Assembly: GCA_025458025.1 (NCBI GenBank)
Contig: JALOTF010000006.1
Coordinates: 1-64,000 of the forward strand
Length of the DNA stretch: 64,000 nt
Source of the DNA: Beijerinckiaceae bacterium
Lineage (GTDB): Bacteria; Pseudomonadota; Alphaproteobacteria; Rhizobiales; Beijerinckiaceae
Direction: 5' to 3'
A model generated the notes under the pieces. It was not told the origin of the DNA. It did not search any database and saw only the letters and a program-made list of their open reading frames with translations. Shown here one piece after another: positions 38,664-47,237 of the stretch. Within the stretch, counting starts at the first letter, position 1; each line of letters opens with the position of its first letter. The position numbers were made by a program, and so were the translations under genes.

Positions 38664-39545
38664 ATGGAAAAGCGCGTGGTGTTCCACGGCAAACTGTTGC
38701 CGTTCCTGCTGCTCGCGCCGCAATTGCTTGTCACGCTGATCTTTTTCTACCTGCCGGCCGGGCAGGCGGTTTGGCAGAGCTTCCTCGTGCAGGATGCCTT
38801 CGGGCTTTCCACCGAATTCGTCTGGTTCGAGAACTATCAGATTCTGTTCTCGAAGGCGGATTACTACCGCACCATGCTGACGACGGCGATTTTCTCGTCG
38901 CTGGTGGCGTTCTTCTCGCTTTCGATCGCGCTGCTTTTCGCGGTGCAGGCCGACAAGCACATCAAATTCGCGACGGGCTACAAGACGCTGCTCATCTGGC
39001 CTTATGCGGTGGCGCCGGCCATTGCAGGCGTGCTCTGGCTCTTCATGTTCCAGCCTTCGCTTGGCCTTGTCAGTCAGTCCATCCGCGCGGCGGGCTTTGA
39101 ATGGAACCCGCTGCTGAACCAGAACCACGCCATGGCTCTCGTGGTGATGGCCGCGACCTGGAAGCAGATCTCCTACAATTTCCTGTTCTTCCTCGCTGGC
39201 CTGCAGGCGATCCCGAAATCGGTGATCGAGGCCGCTGCGATTGACGGCGCAACGCCGATGCGCCGCTTCTGGACCATCATCTTCCCGCTGCTCTCGCCCA
39301 CCACCTTCTTCCTGCTCGTTGTGAACATCGTCTACGTGTTCTTCGATACCTTCGGCATCATCGACGCAGCCACGCAGGGTGGCCCCGCGAAGGGCACCGA
39401 AACGCTCGTCTACAAGGTGTTCTCCGATGGCAAGAGCGGCGGCGATCTCGGTGGTTCGGCCGCGCAATCCGTGGTGCTCATGGTGATTGTGATCGCGCTG
39501 ACCGCGATCCAGTTCCGCTATGTCGAGCGCAAGGTGCAATATTGA
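38664..39545 (+). CDS. ugpA: sn-Glycerol-3-phosphate ABC transporter, permease UgpA
   Basis: 293 residues with six membrane helices. The ABC permease EAA loop is seen as [26 protein letters not shown]. The N-terminus [35 protein letters not shown] is typical of UgpA. It pairs with UgpE to form the membrane channel. The next gene starts at a TTG overlapping its stop codon. Confidence 0.94.
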   Translation: MEKRVVFHGKLLPFLLLAPQLLVTLIFFYLPAGQAVWQSFLVQDAFGLSTEFVWFENYQILFSKADYYRTMLTTAIFSSLVAFFSLSIALLFAVQADKHIKFATGYKTLLIWPYAVAPAIAGVLWLFMFQPSLGLVSQSIRAAGFEWNPLLNQNHAMALVVMAATWKQISYNFLFFLAGLQAIPKSVIEAAAIDGATPMRRFWTIIFPLLSPTTFFLLVVNIVYVFFDTFGIIDAATQGGPAKGTETLVYKVFSDGKSGGDLGGSAAQSVVLMVIVIALTAIQFRYVERKVQY

Positions 39546-40066
39546 AACGGCACGCCCTCGCCTCCCTTGCCGCCCTGCTTTTCTCTGCCTTCGCGAGCGT
39601 CGCATCGGCACAATCGGCCGCACCGCAGCGCGTGGTGGATGGTTTTTCGGGTGTGATCCTCATCTGCAATCCTGCGGTCGCCCAGGCCTGGGGTATCCCC
39701 ATCTGTGAGGTGACCGCGCAGGAATTCACCGCGAGGGCCAAGGCCGGGAATATGCGCCATCTCGTCGGCAAGCCGGGCGCGGTTGATTCGATGCCGGAAC
39801 ATGCAACCCCGAAGGGGCCGATCGAGACCGCGAAATCCCTGCGCCTGCTCATCTGGTTTGATCGGCTCGACCGCCCGGAAAAGGGCTGGCAGATGAACCT
39901 TCGCGCCTATAGCGAGCTTCGCGGGCCGGGCGGGCAAAGGATGTGGCGGAATGTTTTCGTTCAGAGCGCGATCTTCGAGGCCGGGCGCGAGGAAAGGCAG
40001 GCCCGGGAGGCTATGCCGCTCGTGATCCGGGGCTTCATGGATCTCATGTCAAAGCCGCAATCATGA
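39542..40066 (+). CDS. Small exported protein of unknown function inside the ugp operon
   Basis: 174 residues. A signal peptide is clear ([24 protein letters not shown]). The mature part has two cysteines close together ([24 protein letters not shown]), perhaps a disulfide, and a [44 protein letters not shown] segment. No known family is recognised. It is translated from a TTG overlapping the ugpA stop and lies before the creatininase-like gene, so it belongs to the ugp transcript. A periplasmic role in handling glycerophosphodiesters is only a guess. Confidence 0.7.
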   Translation: MKRHALASLAALLFSAFASVASAQSAAPQRVVDGFSGVILICNPAVAQAWGIPICEVTAQEFTARAKAGNMRHLVGKPGAVDSMPEHATPKGPIETAKSLRLLIWFDRLDRPEKGWQMNLRAYSELRGPGGQRMWRNVFVQSAIFEAGREERQAREAMPLVIRGFMDLMSKPQS

Positions 40067-40121
40067 GCCTCGCGATGCTTTTCCAAGATCCTGCGATGCC
40101 TACAAGCAAGGTTCAGTTGTG

Positions 40122-40880
40122 ATGGCCTCGGTGATGTGGAAAGAGCGCACGGCGCCGGAACTCAACGCGCTCGCGAAAGCGGGGGCACTGGTGATTTTGC
40201 CGGTGGCCTCCATGGAACAGCATGGCCCGCATCTCGCGGTGGGTGTGGATACCTATCTCTGCGAGTCGGTGTGTCGTCTCGCGGCCGAGCGGGTGGCGGA
40301 AGGCGCTTGCGTGGTTGCGCCCACGCTCTGGGTCGGCATGGCCGAGCATCACATGGCCCTAGGCGGTACCTTCACGCTCGATATCCCGACCTATCGCGCG
40401 GTTTTGCTCTGCCTGCTGAAGAGCATCGAACGGCACGGCTTCAAGCGCGTGCTGATCGTCAACGGGCATGGCGGGAACATCGCAGCGCTTGGCGCCTTCC
40501 TCCCGGATTTCGCGCGCGAGACGACGCTCTTCATCCGCGCGGTCACCTATTTCGAACTGGCGAAACCGGCCATCGCGCCGCTGCTCGAGAAGCAATCCGG
40601 CACCATGCATGCCTGCGAGGTGGAAACCTCGATGATGATGGCCTTGCAGCCTAATGAGGTGCGTCCTGATCGCCTCGCCGATGCCCATGGCATGCTGGAG
40701 GCGGAATCGGGCTCGCTGATGCGCCCGGTCGTCGCGCGATACCGCCCATTCGCCGATCTGACGCCCTCGGGCGTGATCGGTGACGCGCGCGTGGCAAACC
40801 GCGAGAAAGGCGAGGCACTCGTCGCGGCCTGCGCGCAAGCGCTCGCCGACTGGATTTCGGGACCGGAGGGCCAGAGCTGA
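40122..40880 (+). CDS. Creatininase/creatinine amidohydrolase-family protein
   Basis: 252 residues from ATG 40122. Metal ligands of the family are visible: [54 protein letters not shown] and [13 protein letters not shown]. The family cleaves cyclic or linear amides (creatinine, mycofactocin precursor, formamide-type compounds), with broad specificity. It lies between ugpA and ugpE and overlaps ugpE by one base. This placement is unusual for ugp operons of enterobacteria, and the substrate is unknown. Confidence 0.9.
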   Translation: MASVMWKERTAPELNALAKAGALVILPVASMEQHGPHLAVGVDTYLCESVCRLAAERVAEGACVVAPTLWVGMAEHHMALGGTFTLDIPTYRAVLLCLLKSIERHGFKRVLIVNGHGGNIAALGAFLPDFARETTLFIRAVTYFELAKPAIAPLLEKQSGTMHACEVETSMMMALQPNEVRPDRLADAHGMLEAESGSLMRPVVARYRPFADLTPSGVIGDARVANREKGEALVAACAQALADWISGPEGQS

Positions 40881-41728
40881 TGGTCGAACGCAAGCGCCTT
40901 CTCGATTTCCTGCCGCATCTCGTGCTGCTCCTGGGCATCGCGATCGTGGCATTCCCGGTCTATGTGGCGTTTGTCGCTTCCACCTGGGATGCCGCGACGA
41001 TCTCCAACGGCCAGATGCCCCTTCGGCCGGGCCCGTACTTCCTCGAGAATTACTATCGCACGATCTTCGTCGGCACCTCGTCCTCCACCCGCGAGCCGGT
41101 TGGCACGATGATGCTGAACTCGCTGATCATGGCGATGTGCATCGCGCTTGGAAAAATCGCGATCTCGCTGATCTCGGCCTTCGCGGTCGTTTATTTCCGC
41201 TTTCCCTTCCGCATGGCGGCGTTCTGGATCATCTTCATGACCCTCATGCTGCCGGTGGAAGTGCGCATCTTCCCCACCTACAAGATCGTCGCAGATCTGC
41301 GGCTGCTCGATACCTTCGCTGGTCTCACGATCCCGCTCATCGCCTCGGCGACGGCGACCCTGCTTTTCCGGCAGTTCTTCATGACCGTTCCGGACGAACT
41401 GGTGGAAGCCTCGAAGATCGATGGTGCTGGGCCGATGAAATTCTTCTTCGACACCCTCGTGCCGCTCTCGATCACCTCGGTCGCGGCGATGTTCGTGGTG
41501 CAGTTCATCTATGGCTGGAACCAGTATCTCTGGCCGCTGCTCATCACCACCAAGGACAACATGCAGACCATTGTCATCGGCATCAAGAAGATGATCGTGA
41601 CACAGGATGCGCTGACGGAATGGCAGCTCGCCATGGCCACCGCCATCCTTGCCATGCTGCCCCCGGTGATCGTGGTCGTGGTGATGCAGAAATTGTTCGT
41701 GAAGGGCCTCGTGGAGACCGAAAAATGA
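40880..41728 (+). CDS. ugpE: sn-Glycerol-3-phosphate ABC transporter, permease UgpE
   Basis: 282 residues with six membrane helices. The EAA loop is [25 protein letters not shown]. The conserved C-terminal part [29 protein letters not shown] is characteristic of UgpE. The stop TGA overlaps the ugpC start (ATGA). Confidence 0.94.
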   Translation: MVERKRLLDFLPHLVLLLGIAIVAFPVYVAFVASTWDAATISNGQMPLRPGPYFLENYYRTIFVGTSSSTREPVGTMMLNSLIMAMCIALGKIAISLISAFAVVYFRFPFRMAAFWIIFMTLMLPVEVRIFPTYKIVADLRLLDTFAGLTIPLIASATATLLFRQFFMTVPDELVEASKIDGAGPMKFFFDTLVPLSITSVAAMFVVQFIYGWNQYLWPLLITTKDNMQTIVIGIKKMIVTQDALTEWQLAMATAILAMLPPVIVVVVMQKLFVKGLVETEK

Positions 41729-42771
41729 GTGATGTGAGGCTCGAAGGCGTTCGCAAGGTCTATGCGGGCGGGGTGGAAGCGGTGAAGGGGGTGAGTCTCG
41801 ACATCGCCGATGGCCAGTTCTGTGTGCTCGTTGGCCCTTCGGGCTGCGGTAAATCCACGCTCCTGCGCATGGTCGCGGGGCTGGAAACGATTTCCGGCGG
41901 CACCTGTGCCATCGATGGCCGTGTCGTGAACGAGATCGAGCCGGCCGAGCGGGATATCGCGATGGTGTTCCAGAATTACGCGCTCTACCCACACATGTCG
42001 GTCTACGACAACATGGCCTATGGCCTGCGCAATCGCGGCACGCCGAAGGACGAAATCGACGCGCGTGTGAAGGAAGCTGCGCGCATTCTGGAGGTCGAGC
42101 CGTTTTTGCAGCGCAAGCCGAAGGCGCTCTCCGGCGGCCAGCGCCAGCGTGTGGCGATGGGTCGCGCCATCGTGCGCAAGCCCAAGGTGTTCCTGTTCGA
42201 CGAGCCGCTTTCGAACCTTGATGCCAAGCTGCGCATCCAGATGCGCGTCGAGATCAAGAAGCTGCAGCGCGCGCTGAAAACCACCTCGATCTACGTCACG
42301 CATGATCAGCTCGAAGCGATGACTCTCGCCGACCAGCTCGTGGTGATGAACAAAGGGCAAGTGGAGCAGGCCGGCGCGCCGCTCGAACTCTATGAAAAGC
42401 CGCAGACAGTGTTCGTCGCGGGCTTTATCGGCGCGCCGCCGATGAACCTCGTCACGGTGCCCGAGAGTGGTTTGCCGGGCCTTACCTTGCCCGAACGACC
42501 GCCGGGGCCGGTGGTGCTGGGCGTGCGCCCGGAACACCTTCATGAGGATGGTGCGTCACCCTTCGGTCTTGCGATTGAGATTGTGGTGACGGCGGTGGAG
42601 GCGGTGGGCGCCGAGACCTATCTCTACGGCGCGCTCAACGGCGATGGACCGGAGCTTATCGTCCGTGTGGCTGGCCGCGCGACGCATGTGCCCGGCCAGC
42701 GCCTCACGGCGACAGCTGCGCCGGATCAGCTGCATTTCTTCAACCCGCAGACGGGCAAGCGGATCGGCTGA
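41725..42771 (+). CDS. ugpC: sn-Glycerol-3-phosphate ABC transporter, ATP-binding protein UgpC
   Basis: 348 residues. Walker [10 protein letters not shown] is at about residues 36-44, the signature LSGGQRQRV near 133, Walker [13 protein letters not shown] near 155, and the H-loop VTHDQLEAM follows. The C-terminal TOBE/MalK-like regulatory domain ([13 protein letters not shown]...) is present. It energises UgpA/UgpE. The frame is open further 5' over ugpE, but the ATGA overlap and [13 protein letters not shown] mark the true start. Confidence 0.95.
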   Translation: MSDVRLEGVRKVYAGGVEAVKGVSLDIADGQFCVLVGPSGCGKSTLLRMVAGLETISGGTCAIDGRVVNEIEPAERDIAMVFQNYALYPHMSVYDNMAYGLRNRGTPKDEIDARVKEAARILEVEPFLQRKPKALSGGQRQRVAMGRAIVRKPKVFLFDEPLSNLDAKLRIQMRVEIKKLQRALKTTSIYVTHDQLEAMTLADQLVVMNKGQVEQAGAPLELYEKPQTVFVAGFIGAPPMNLVTVPESGLPGLTLPERPPGPVVLGVRPEHLHEDGASPFGLAIEIVVTAVEAVGAETYLYGALNGDGPELIVRVAGRATHVPGQRLTATAAPDQLHFFNPQTGKRIG

Positions 42772-42773
42772 AT

Positions 42774-43547
42774 TCAGCCGCTCGCCTCGCGATATCGGAT
42801 CGCGCGCCAGCTTCGGAAGGCAGCGCGCAGTGCGGGCGCGTCATCCAAGGCGGCGGAAACCGCGCTGATCGCCTTGAGGCTCAGCAGGGTCGCGGCGACG
42901 ATCTCGCCCATCTGCACCCGCCCGCTGATGGCGAGCGCGCCGCCCAGTGTCAGCAGCAGGATCTGCATCGCATCCCGCAAGCTGCTGGTCGCCAGTCGCC
43001 TTGTCCGCTCCTGCGCACGAAAGGTCGCGTCGGGCCGGGGTGAAGGCGGCTCGACGCTAGCACCGAAGCGCAGGAGTGCCGCGAGCGCCAAACCCGTCGC
43101 CAAAGCGAAAAGCGGATGCAGCACCAGCACCGTGAGCAGAAAAACCGGCACCCAGACGAGATCCGCCGCGAGCAGAAAGCTGCGCGTGCGCAAGGCCCGC
43201 ACAAGCGGAAGCCCGGCTATCCGGGCGGCTTCGCCCAGTGTTTCCAGTCGAGCCATCAGTTCCCGGCTGGCCTCATCCGCCATATGCCCGGCGCTGCCGC
43301 GCATCAGCGCTTGTAGGGCCACCAGCGCCAGAGCCGCGCCGCCCACCACCAGCAGCATCGCATGGGAGCCCGCCGGGATAAGCTGCCCGTAGAGCAGGAT
43401 GACGAACAAGGCTCCTGCCGCGCCCAGCAAACCGGAGCAAATCACCAATGCAACAGCACGAAGCAGCCTTGTTTCGAAGGGGGCGAGCTGCGACGGCGGC
43501 GCCGCTCGCCGGGCGGGAAATTCGGCAAGAGCCATCGGGTCGCTCAC
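42774..43547 (-). CDS. Type-I-secretion-like ABC transmembrane domain without an ATPase domain
   Basis: 257 residues from GTG 43547, which overlaps the stop codon of the upstream gene by 4 bases. Hydrophobic pairs of helices lie at about residues 28-82 and 125-155, with another near 195-230. The pattern (LIPAGSHAMLLVVGGAALALVALQALMRG; FLLAADLVWVPVFLLTVLVLHPLFALATG; GALAISGRVQMGEIVAATLLSLKAISAVSAALDD) resembles the membrane half of PrtD/HlyB-type exporters. The usual helical loop after the fourth helix is shortened, and the protein ends where the nucleotide-binding domain would begin. No Walker A is found downstream, so it must borrow an ATPase or have another role; a decayed exporter is the alternative. 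It is convergent with ugpC, 2 bases apart. Confidence 0.65.
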   Translation of the reverse strand: MSDPMALAEFPARRAAPPSQLAPFETRLLRAVALVICSGLLGAAGALFVILLYGQLIPAGSHAMLLVVGGAALALVALQALMRGSAGHMADEASRELMARLETLGEAARIAGLPLVRALRTRSFLLAADLVWVPVFLLTVLVLHPLFALATGLALAALLRFGASVEPPSPRPDATFRAQERTRRLATSSLRDAMQILLLTLGGALAISGRVQMGEIVAATLLSLKAISAVSAALDDAPALRAAFRSWRAIRYREASG

Positions 43548-44152
43548 GCAGCAAGGGGTTCGGGTTTGTCCACGGCCTTGGTGTGCTCGCGCAAGAAGGC
43601 GTTGAACTCATCCGTGCTCCAGCGCATGCGGCGTAGGAGGCGTTGGACCGGTGGCCAGCAATGAACAACCCTTGATTGCATGGCGCCGAAATTCTCGATA
43701 TAACTCGCGAAGAAAGAGAGAAGTCTTTCCGCATTCTGCCGAACGCGTTCCGGGCTGAAGTCGGCACCGGCCAGCGCGGGGCCCTTTTCGGCCTTCTCGG
43801 CAATCATGCGTTCCGCGCGGGCCTCCGCTTCCGCCCAGGTGATGGAGGCATCCGGCTGATCGCGGGAATCGTGGTGCATGAAGCGCCCACTCGGCAAGGA
43901 TTGGCACAGTTTCTCGTATTCGCGGGTCTGCATGATCCAGAGATGCCAGAGATCGTCCAGTTCTTCGCCAAAGAGGATGTTTCCCGGGAATTCATGCGCG
44001 AGAATGAGAAATTTCAGCAGTTCGGTGAGACGAATCCGCAACTCGCCTGGCTCGATCTCCGGGCATTTGACCCGGAAGTACACAAAAAGCGATGGCGAGA
44101 AGAATAATTCAAATAATTGATCGTCTGATCGCGTTTTTTGATCGTTTATCAT
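43544..44152 (-). CDS. GRDP-like (DUF1399-type) protein of unknown function
   Basis: 202 residues. The region LLKFLILAHEFPGNILFGEELDDLWHLWIMQTREYEKLCQSLPSGRFMHHDS contains the WH...R.Y...C...G.F.HH pattern typical of the glycine-rich-domain-protein-like family, whose function is unknown. The C-terminal half is charged and helical (EAEARAERMIAEKAEKG...). Codon use at the N-terminus is more AT-rich than the neighbours. It is coupled to the transmembrane-domain gene by a GTGA overlap and is divergent from the Cys/Gly-rich small protein. The family match is by motif reading only. Confidence 0.6.
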   Translation of the reverse strand: MINDQKTRSDDQLFELFFSPSLFVYFRVKCPEIEPGELRIRLTELLKFLILAHEFPGNILFGEELDDLWHLWIMQTREYEKLCQSLPSGRFMHHDSRDQPDASITWAEAEARAERMIAEKAEKGPALAGADFSPERVRQNAERLLSFFASYIENFGAMQSRVVHCWPPVQRLLRRMRWSTDEFNAFLREHTKAVDKPEPLAA

Positions 44153-44176
44153 CGATAGTCCCCCAATATAAATCTA

Positions 44177-44202
44177 ACAATTATATCTTAAGATATAATT
44201 GT
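44177..44202. promoter_or_regulatory. Perfect 26-base palindrome, probable operator
   Basis: Bases 44177-44189 (starting ACAATTATATC) are the exact reverse complement of 44190-44202. It has no loop, so it suits a dimeric DNA-binding protein better than a terminator. It lies 25 bases before the start of the minus-strand gene and about 150 bases before the plus-strand small gene, inside an AT-rich island in an otherwise GC-rich region. Confidence 0.6.
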
Positions 44203-44209
44203 GATCGCA

Positions 44210-44229
44210 AACATGTCCCCCGACATGTT
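44210..44229. repeat. Inverted repeat (8-base-pair stem) beside the palindrome
   Basis: Bases 44210-44217 (AACATGTC) pair with 44222-44229 over a CCCC loop. It begins 8 bases after the 26-base palindrome, in the divergent promoter region. No T run follows on either strand, so an operator or RNA structure is more likely than a terminator. Confidence 0.5.
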
Positions 44230-44289
44230 CTTAAAGGCTGTCATGCAGAGGAATTAATTGTCAAGCATGGATTTTTTAACTTTGTCGTA

Positions 44290-44318
44290 TTGACACGTTA
44301 ACCAATTTGAACATGCTT
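44290..44318 (+). promoter_or_regulatory. Possible sigma-70 promoter for the Cys/Gly-rich gene
   Basis: TTGACA at 44290-44295 is a perfect -35 element. With a 17-base spacer the -10 would be ATGCTT at 44313-44318, a weak match. The gene starts 34 bases downstream. Confidence 0.4.
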
Positions 44319-44352
44319 TTCTCGTTGCCATACGACAACGGGGGACATGACG

Positions 44353-44610
44353 ATGACGATCGCTTTGAGCCGGGTTTCGATCCGGGTGGAGCATGAGGCC
44401 GTGCAAGCGTTGATGGGGCGGATGACCGAAGCCATCGCTGCCATGGAAAAAGCAGATTGCGGTTGCGGCGGGGGGAGTGGCGGAGCCTGCTCCGGTGGTG
44501 CGAGCTGCGGCTGTTCCGGCTGCGGCTGTGGCACTGGCGCAACTTGTGGCTGTGGCTGCAGTGGTTCCGGAAATGGCGGTGGTGGCGGGATGTCCGGCAC
44601 TGAACCCTGA
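44353..44610 (+). CDS. Cys/Gly-rich small protein, RiPP-precursor-like or metal-binding
   Basis: 85 residues from ATG 44353, which has GGGGGA 7 bases upstream; the ATG at 44347 is only one base from that site. Residues 1-34 form a helical, leader-like segment (MTIALSRVSIRVEHEAVQAL then MGRMTEAIAAMEKA). Residues 35-80 are almost only Gly, Cys, Ser, Ala and Thr, with ten cysteines, often in CGC or GCGC. The last residues are MSGTEP. No signal peptide is seen. The layout fits a ribosomally made peptide precursor, or a metal-binding tail such as in small Cys-rich proteins. No recognised modifying enzyme (radical SAM, YcaO, LanM) is in the window. Confidence 0.6.
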   Translation: MTIALSRVSIRVEHEAVQALMGRMTEAIAAMEKADCGCGGGSGGACSGGASCGCSGCGCGTGATCGCGCSGSGNGGGGGMSGTEP

Positions 44611-44792
44611 TGGCCGATCCGGTTGCGGCAATGAAGCGCGCCTTGCCGGGCGCGCTTCTTCTGCGTTGTGTTTTCCCCTGAAAGGCAGCGCAAGCCCCGC
44701 GAAAAGCGGACAGACGCGCTGCCTTCTGCCATTCTCCCGCCTGATTCGAGCGGCTTCGCGGAGAGGTCGCAACGGCAAGGTTGGAGATGCGG

Positions 44793-47237
44793 ATGATGCG
44801 GGGGATGCAGGCCCTTCTGCGCGGCTGGCTCGTGGTCTTGGCGCTGGGTTTCGGAGTTAGCGCCATCGCACAGAATACGGCGCCGGCTCCTCAACCCACG
44901 GGCTCGCGCGCCGTGCTGGAAACGACGCGCCTTGATCTCCAGCAGGTTGAAGCCGCGCTCCAGCGTGAGGTGCTCGATGACAGGCGCCTCGCCGATCTGC
45001 GCCAGCGCCTTCTGCCCCTCACCCAGAGTGTCGAGGAGGTGATCGCGAGAGAGCAGCCGGTTGCCGACGAAATCAAGGCGCGACTGGAGCAGCTTGGCCC
45101 TGCACCGGATACCGCGAAGGGGCAGACCGAGAGCCCGGATGTGGCGCGTGACCGTGCCGAGCAGAACCGCCTCTGGCGCGATGCCGATGAAACCCTGCGC
45201 AGCGCGCGTGCGCTGGCCTTGCGCATCGACCAGACCGCCCAGGCCATCGCGGATCGCCGCCGACAGAACTTCACCCGCGAAATTCTGGCCCAGCATGCCG
45301 CAGTGGCAAGCCCCTGGCTTTGGCTTGACGTGGCCAAGGCTCTGCCGCGCGATGCGGTGGCTCTGAACTTTCTGGGGCAGCAATGGGCGGCGGCGATCTT
45401 TGCCAATCTCGATTGGTATGAAGCGCTGGTGCTTCTGTTGATGGCCGGTGGCATGATCGCCTTCCTGCCGCGCGCCAAGGGGTGGGTGGAAACCGGCTCC
45501 TTCCTGCGCGTGGGCGTGGCGGATGGCGAAACGCGGACGCCGGTTCAGAAGATCCTGCGTGCGCTGCGGCGCGTGGCTTTGGCCACCATCGTTCCCGGCA
45601 GTGCGCTTCTGTTGCTCGATCTGCTGCTGGATCGGTTCGAATTGTTGCCGGGCCGTGCGGCGCAGGTCGCGGATGCCATGATCTATGGCCTGATCTTCAT
45701 CACGTTCCTGCGTGGTCTCGCGCGCGCCCTGCTGGCGCCGGGCCGCCCGAACTGGCGGTTGGTGGATCTTTCGGACGAGCGCGCCATTGTCTTCACGGGC
45801 GCCATTGTTTCCATCGCCATCATCGTGGTGGTCGGTCGCGTGGTGGATGCGGTACTCGCGGCGATTGTCGCGTCCTTTCCGCTCACGGTGGCGACCCGCG
45901 GGGTGTTTGCCATCCTCGTGAGCATCACCGTCATGAGTTGCCTGCGCCGCGCCTTTGGCCAGCGTGGCGAAGCTCAGCTCGAGCGCGAGAAGGCAGGTGA
46001 GGCAGAGCAGCCCATGCTGCCCCTGCGCGTGTTCGGCTGGGCGGTGGCGCTCATCATTCTGGGCGCGGCGCTTCTCGGCTTCGTGCCGCTGGCGACCTTC
46101 CTCGTCACGCAGCTCACCTGGGTGATCACGCTGGCGCTGGGGCTGCTGCTGCTTCTGACGATCATCGAAGAGATCATCAGCACGGGTCTTTCGGCCAATG
46201 GCTTTCTCGGCCGGCGCGTGCGGGAGGCAACCGGCATGGCGGCCTCGTCGCTCGATCAGGCCAGCGTGCTGGGCTCGGGCTTCCTGCGGCTTGTGCTGTT
46301 TGTGGCCTTCGGCATGCTGCTGCTGGCGCCATGGGGCGTGGATTCGCAATCCTTCCTCTACAACATCCGCGCGGCCTTTTTCGGCTTCCAGGTCGGCGGG
46401 GTGACGATCTCACTCTCGACGATCGCGATCGCGTTGCTGCTCTTTGGCCTCGGCTATGGCGCAACGCGCGCGGTGCAGAATTGGCTCGATACGCATTATC
46501 TGCCGCGGACGACGCTCGATCCCGGCCTGCAGAACTCCATCCGTACGATCCTCGGCTATATCGGCATCGTCATTGCTGCGATGGTCGCGCTGTCGCAGCT
46601 CGGCCTTTCTATCGACAAGCTGACTATCGTGGCTGGTGCCCTTTCGGTGGGTATCGGCTTCGGGCTGAAATCCATCGTTGAGAATTTCATCTCCGGCCTC
46701 ATCCTGCTCTGGGAGCGGCCGATCCGCGTCGGTGACTGGATTGTGGTGGGCGACGAGCAGGGCACGGTGAAGCGCATCAATGTGCGCTCCACGGAACTCC
46801 TCACCTTTGATCGCGCCAGCCTGATCATCCCGAATTCGGAATTCATTTCGGGGCGCGTCAAGAACTGGGTCCATGCCGATCGTACGGCCCGGATCATCAT
46901 TCCCGTGGGGGTGGATTACAGCGCCGATCCGGCTCAGGTGCAGAAGATCCTGATGGATGCCGCGCTCGCCCATATCGAAGTGATGAGCGAACCAAAGCCG
47001 ATGGTGATCTTCAAGAATCTCGGCGAGAACGGTCTGGATTTCGAACTGCGCTGCTTCACGGATGTCGATTCCATGTCGACAACCCGATCCGACCTGCTGT
47101 TTGATATCTATCGCCGGCTTCAGCAGGCGAATGTCATGCTCTCGGCGCCCACGCGCAAGCTGGAGATCACCAACCTGCCGCCCATGGTCGATCCGCGCGG
47201 GCTTCCCCCGGCGGATGATGACCATCGCGACGGTTGA
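44793..47237 (+). CDS. MscS-family mechanosensitive channel with DUF3772 domain
   Basis: 814 residues from ATG 44793 (GGAG 6 bases upstream). A signal peptide (WLVVLALGFGVSAIAQN) is followed by a periplasmic helical DUF3772 domain (about residues 35-170), a set of membrane helices (190-570) and the MscS pore and beta domain: LSIDKLTIVAGALSVGIGFGLKSIVENFISGLILLWERPIRVGDWIVVGDEQGTVKRINVRSTEL. It releases solutes upon membrane tension. It ends exactly where the convergent motB gene ends (base 47237 against 47238). Confidence 0.93.
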   Translation: MMRGMQALLRGWLVVLALGFGVSAIAQNTAPAPQPTGSRAVLETTRLDLQQVEAALQREVLDDRRLADLRQRLLPLTQSVEEVIAREQPVADEIKARLEQLGPAPDTAKGQTESPDVARDRAEQNRLWRDADETLRSARALALRIDQTAQAIADRRRQNFTREILAQHAAVASPWLWLDVAKALPRDAVALNFLGQQWAAAIFANLDWYEALVLLLMAGGMIAFLPRAKGWVETGSFLRVGVADGETRTPVQKILRALRRVALATIVPGSALLLLDLLLDRFELLPGRAAQVADAMIYGLIFITFLRGLARALLAPGRPNWRLVDLSDERAIVFTGAIVSIAIIVVVGRVVDAVLAAIVASFPLTVATRGVFAILVSITVMSCLRRAFGQRGEAQLEREKAGEAEQPMLPLRVFGWAVALIILGAALLGFVPLATFLVTQLTWVITLALGLLLLLTIIEEIISTGLSANGFLGRRVREATGMAASSLDQASVLGSGFLRLVLFVAFGMLLLAPWGVDSQSFLYNIRAAFFGFQVGGVTISLSTIAIALLLFGLGYGATRAVQNWLDTHYLPRTTLDPGLQNSIRTILGYIGIVIAAMVALSQLGLSIDKLTIVAGALSVGIGFGLKSIVENFISGLILLWERPIRVGDWIVVGDEQGTVKRINVRSTELLTFDRASLIIPNSEFISGRVKNWVHADRTARIIIPVGVDYSADPAQVQKILMDAALAHIEVMSEPKPMVIFKNLGENGLDFELRCFTDVDSMSTTRSDLLFDIYRRLQQANVMLSAPTRKLEITNLPPMVDPRGLPPADDDHRDG

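Noticed and set aside
40780-42771. Apparent 663-residue fusion protein
   Set aside because: Its first two thirds are an out-of-frame reading of the creatininase and ugpE genes; the real gene is ugpC from 41725.
44347-44352. Upstream ATG as the start of the Cys/Gly-rich gene
   Set aside because: It is one base from the GGGGGA ribosome site; the ATG at 44353 has proper spacing.
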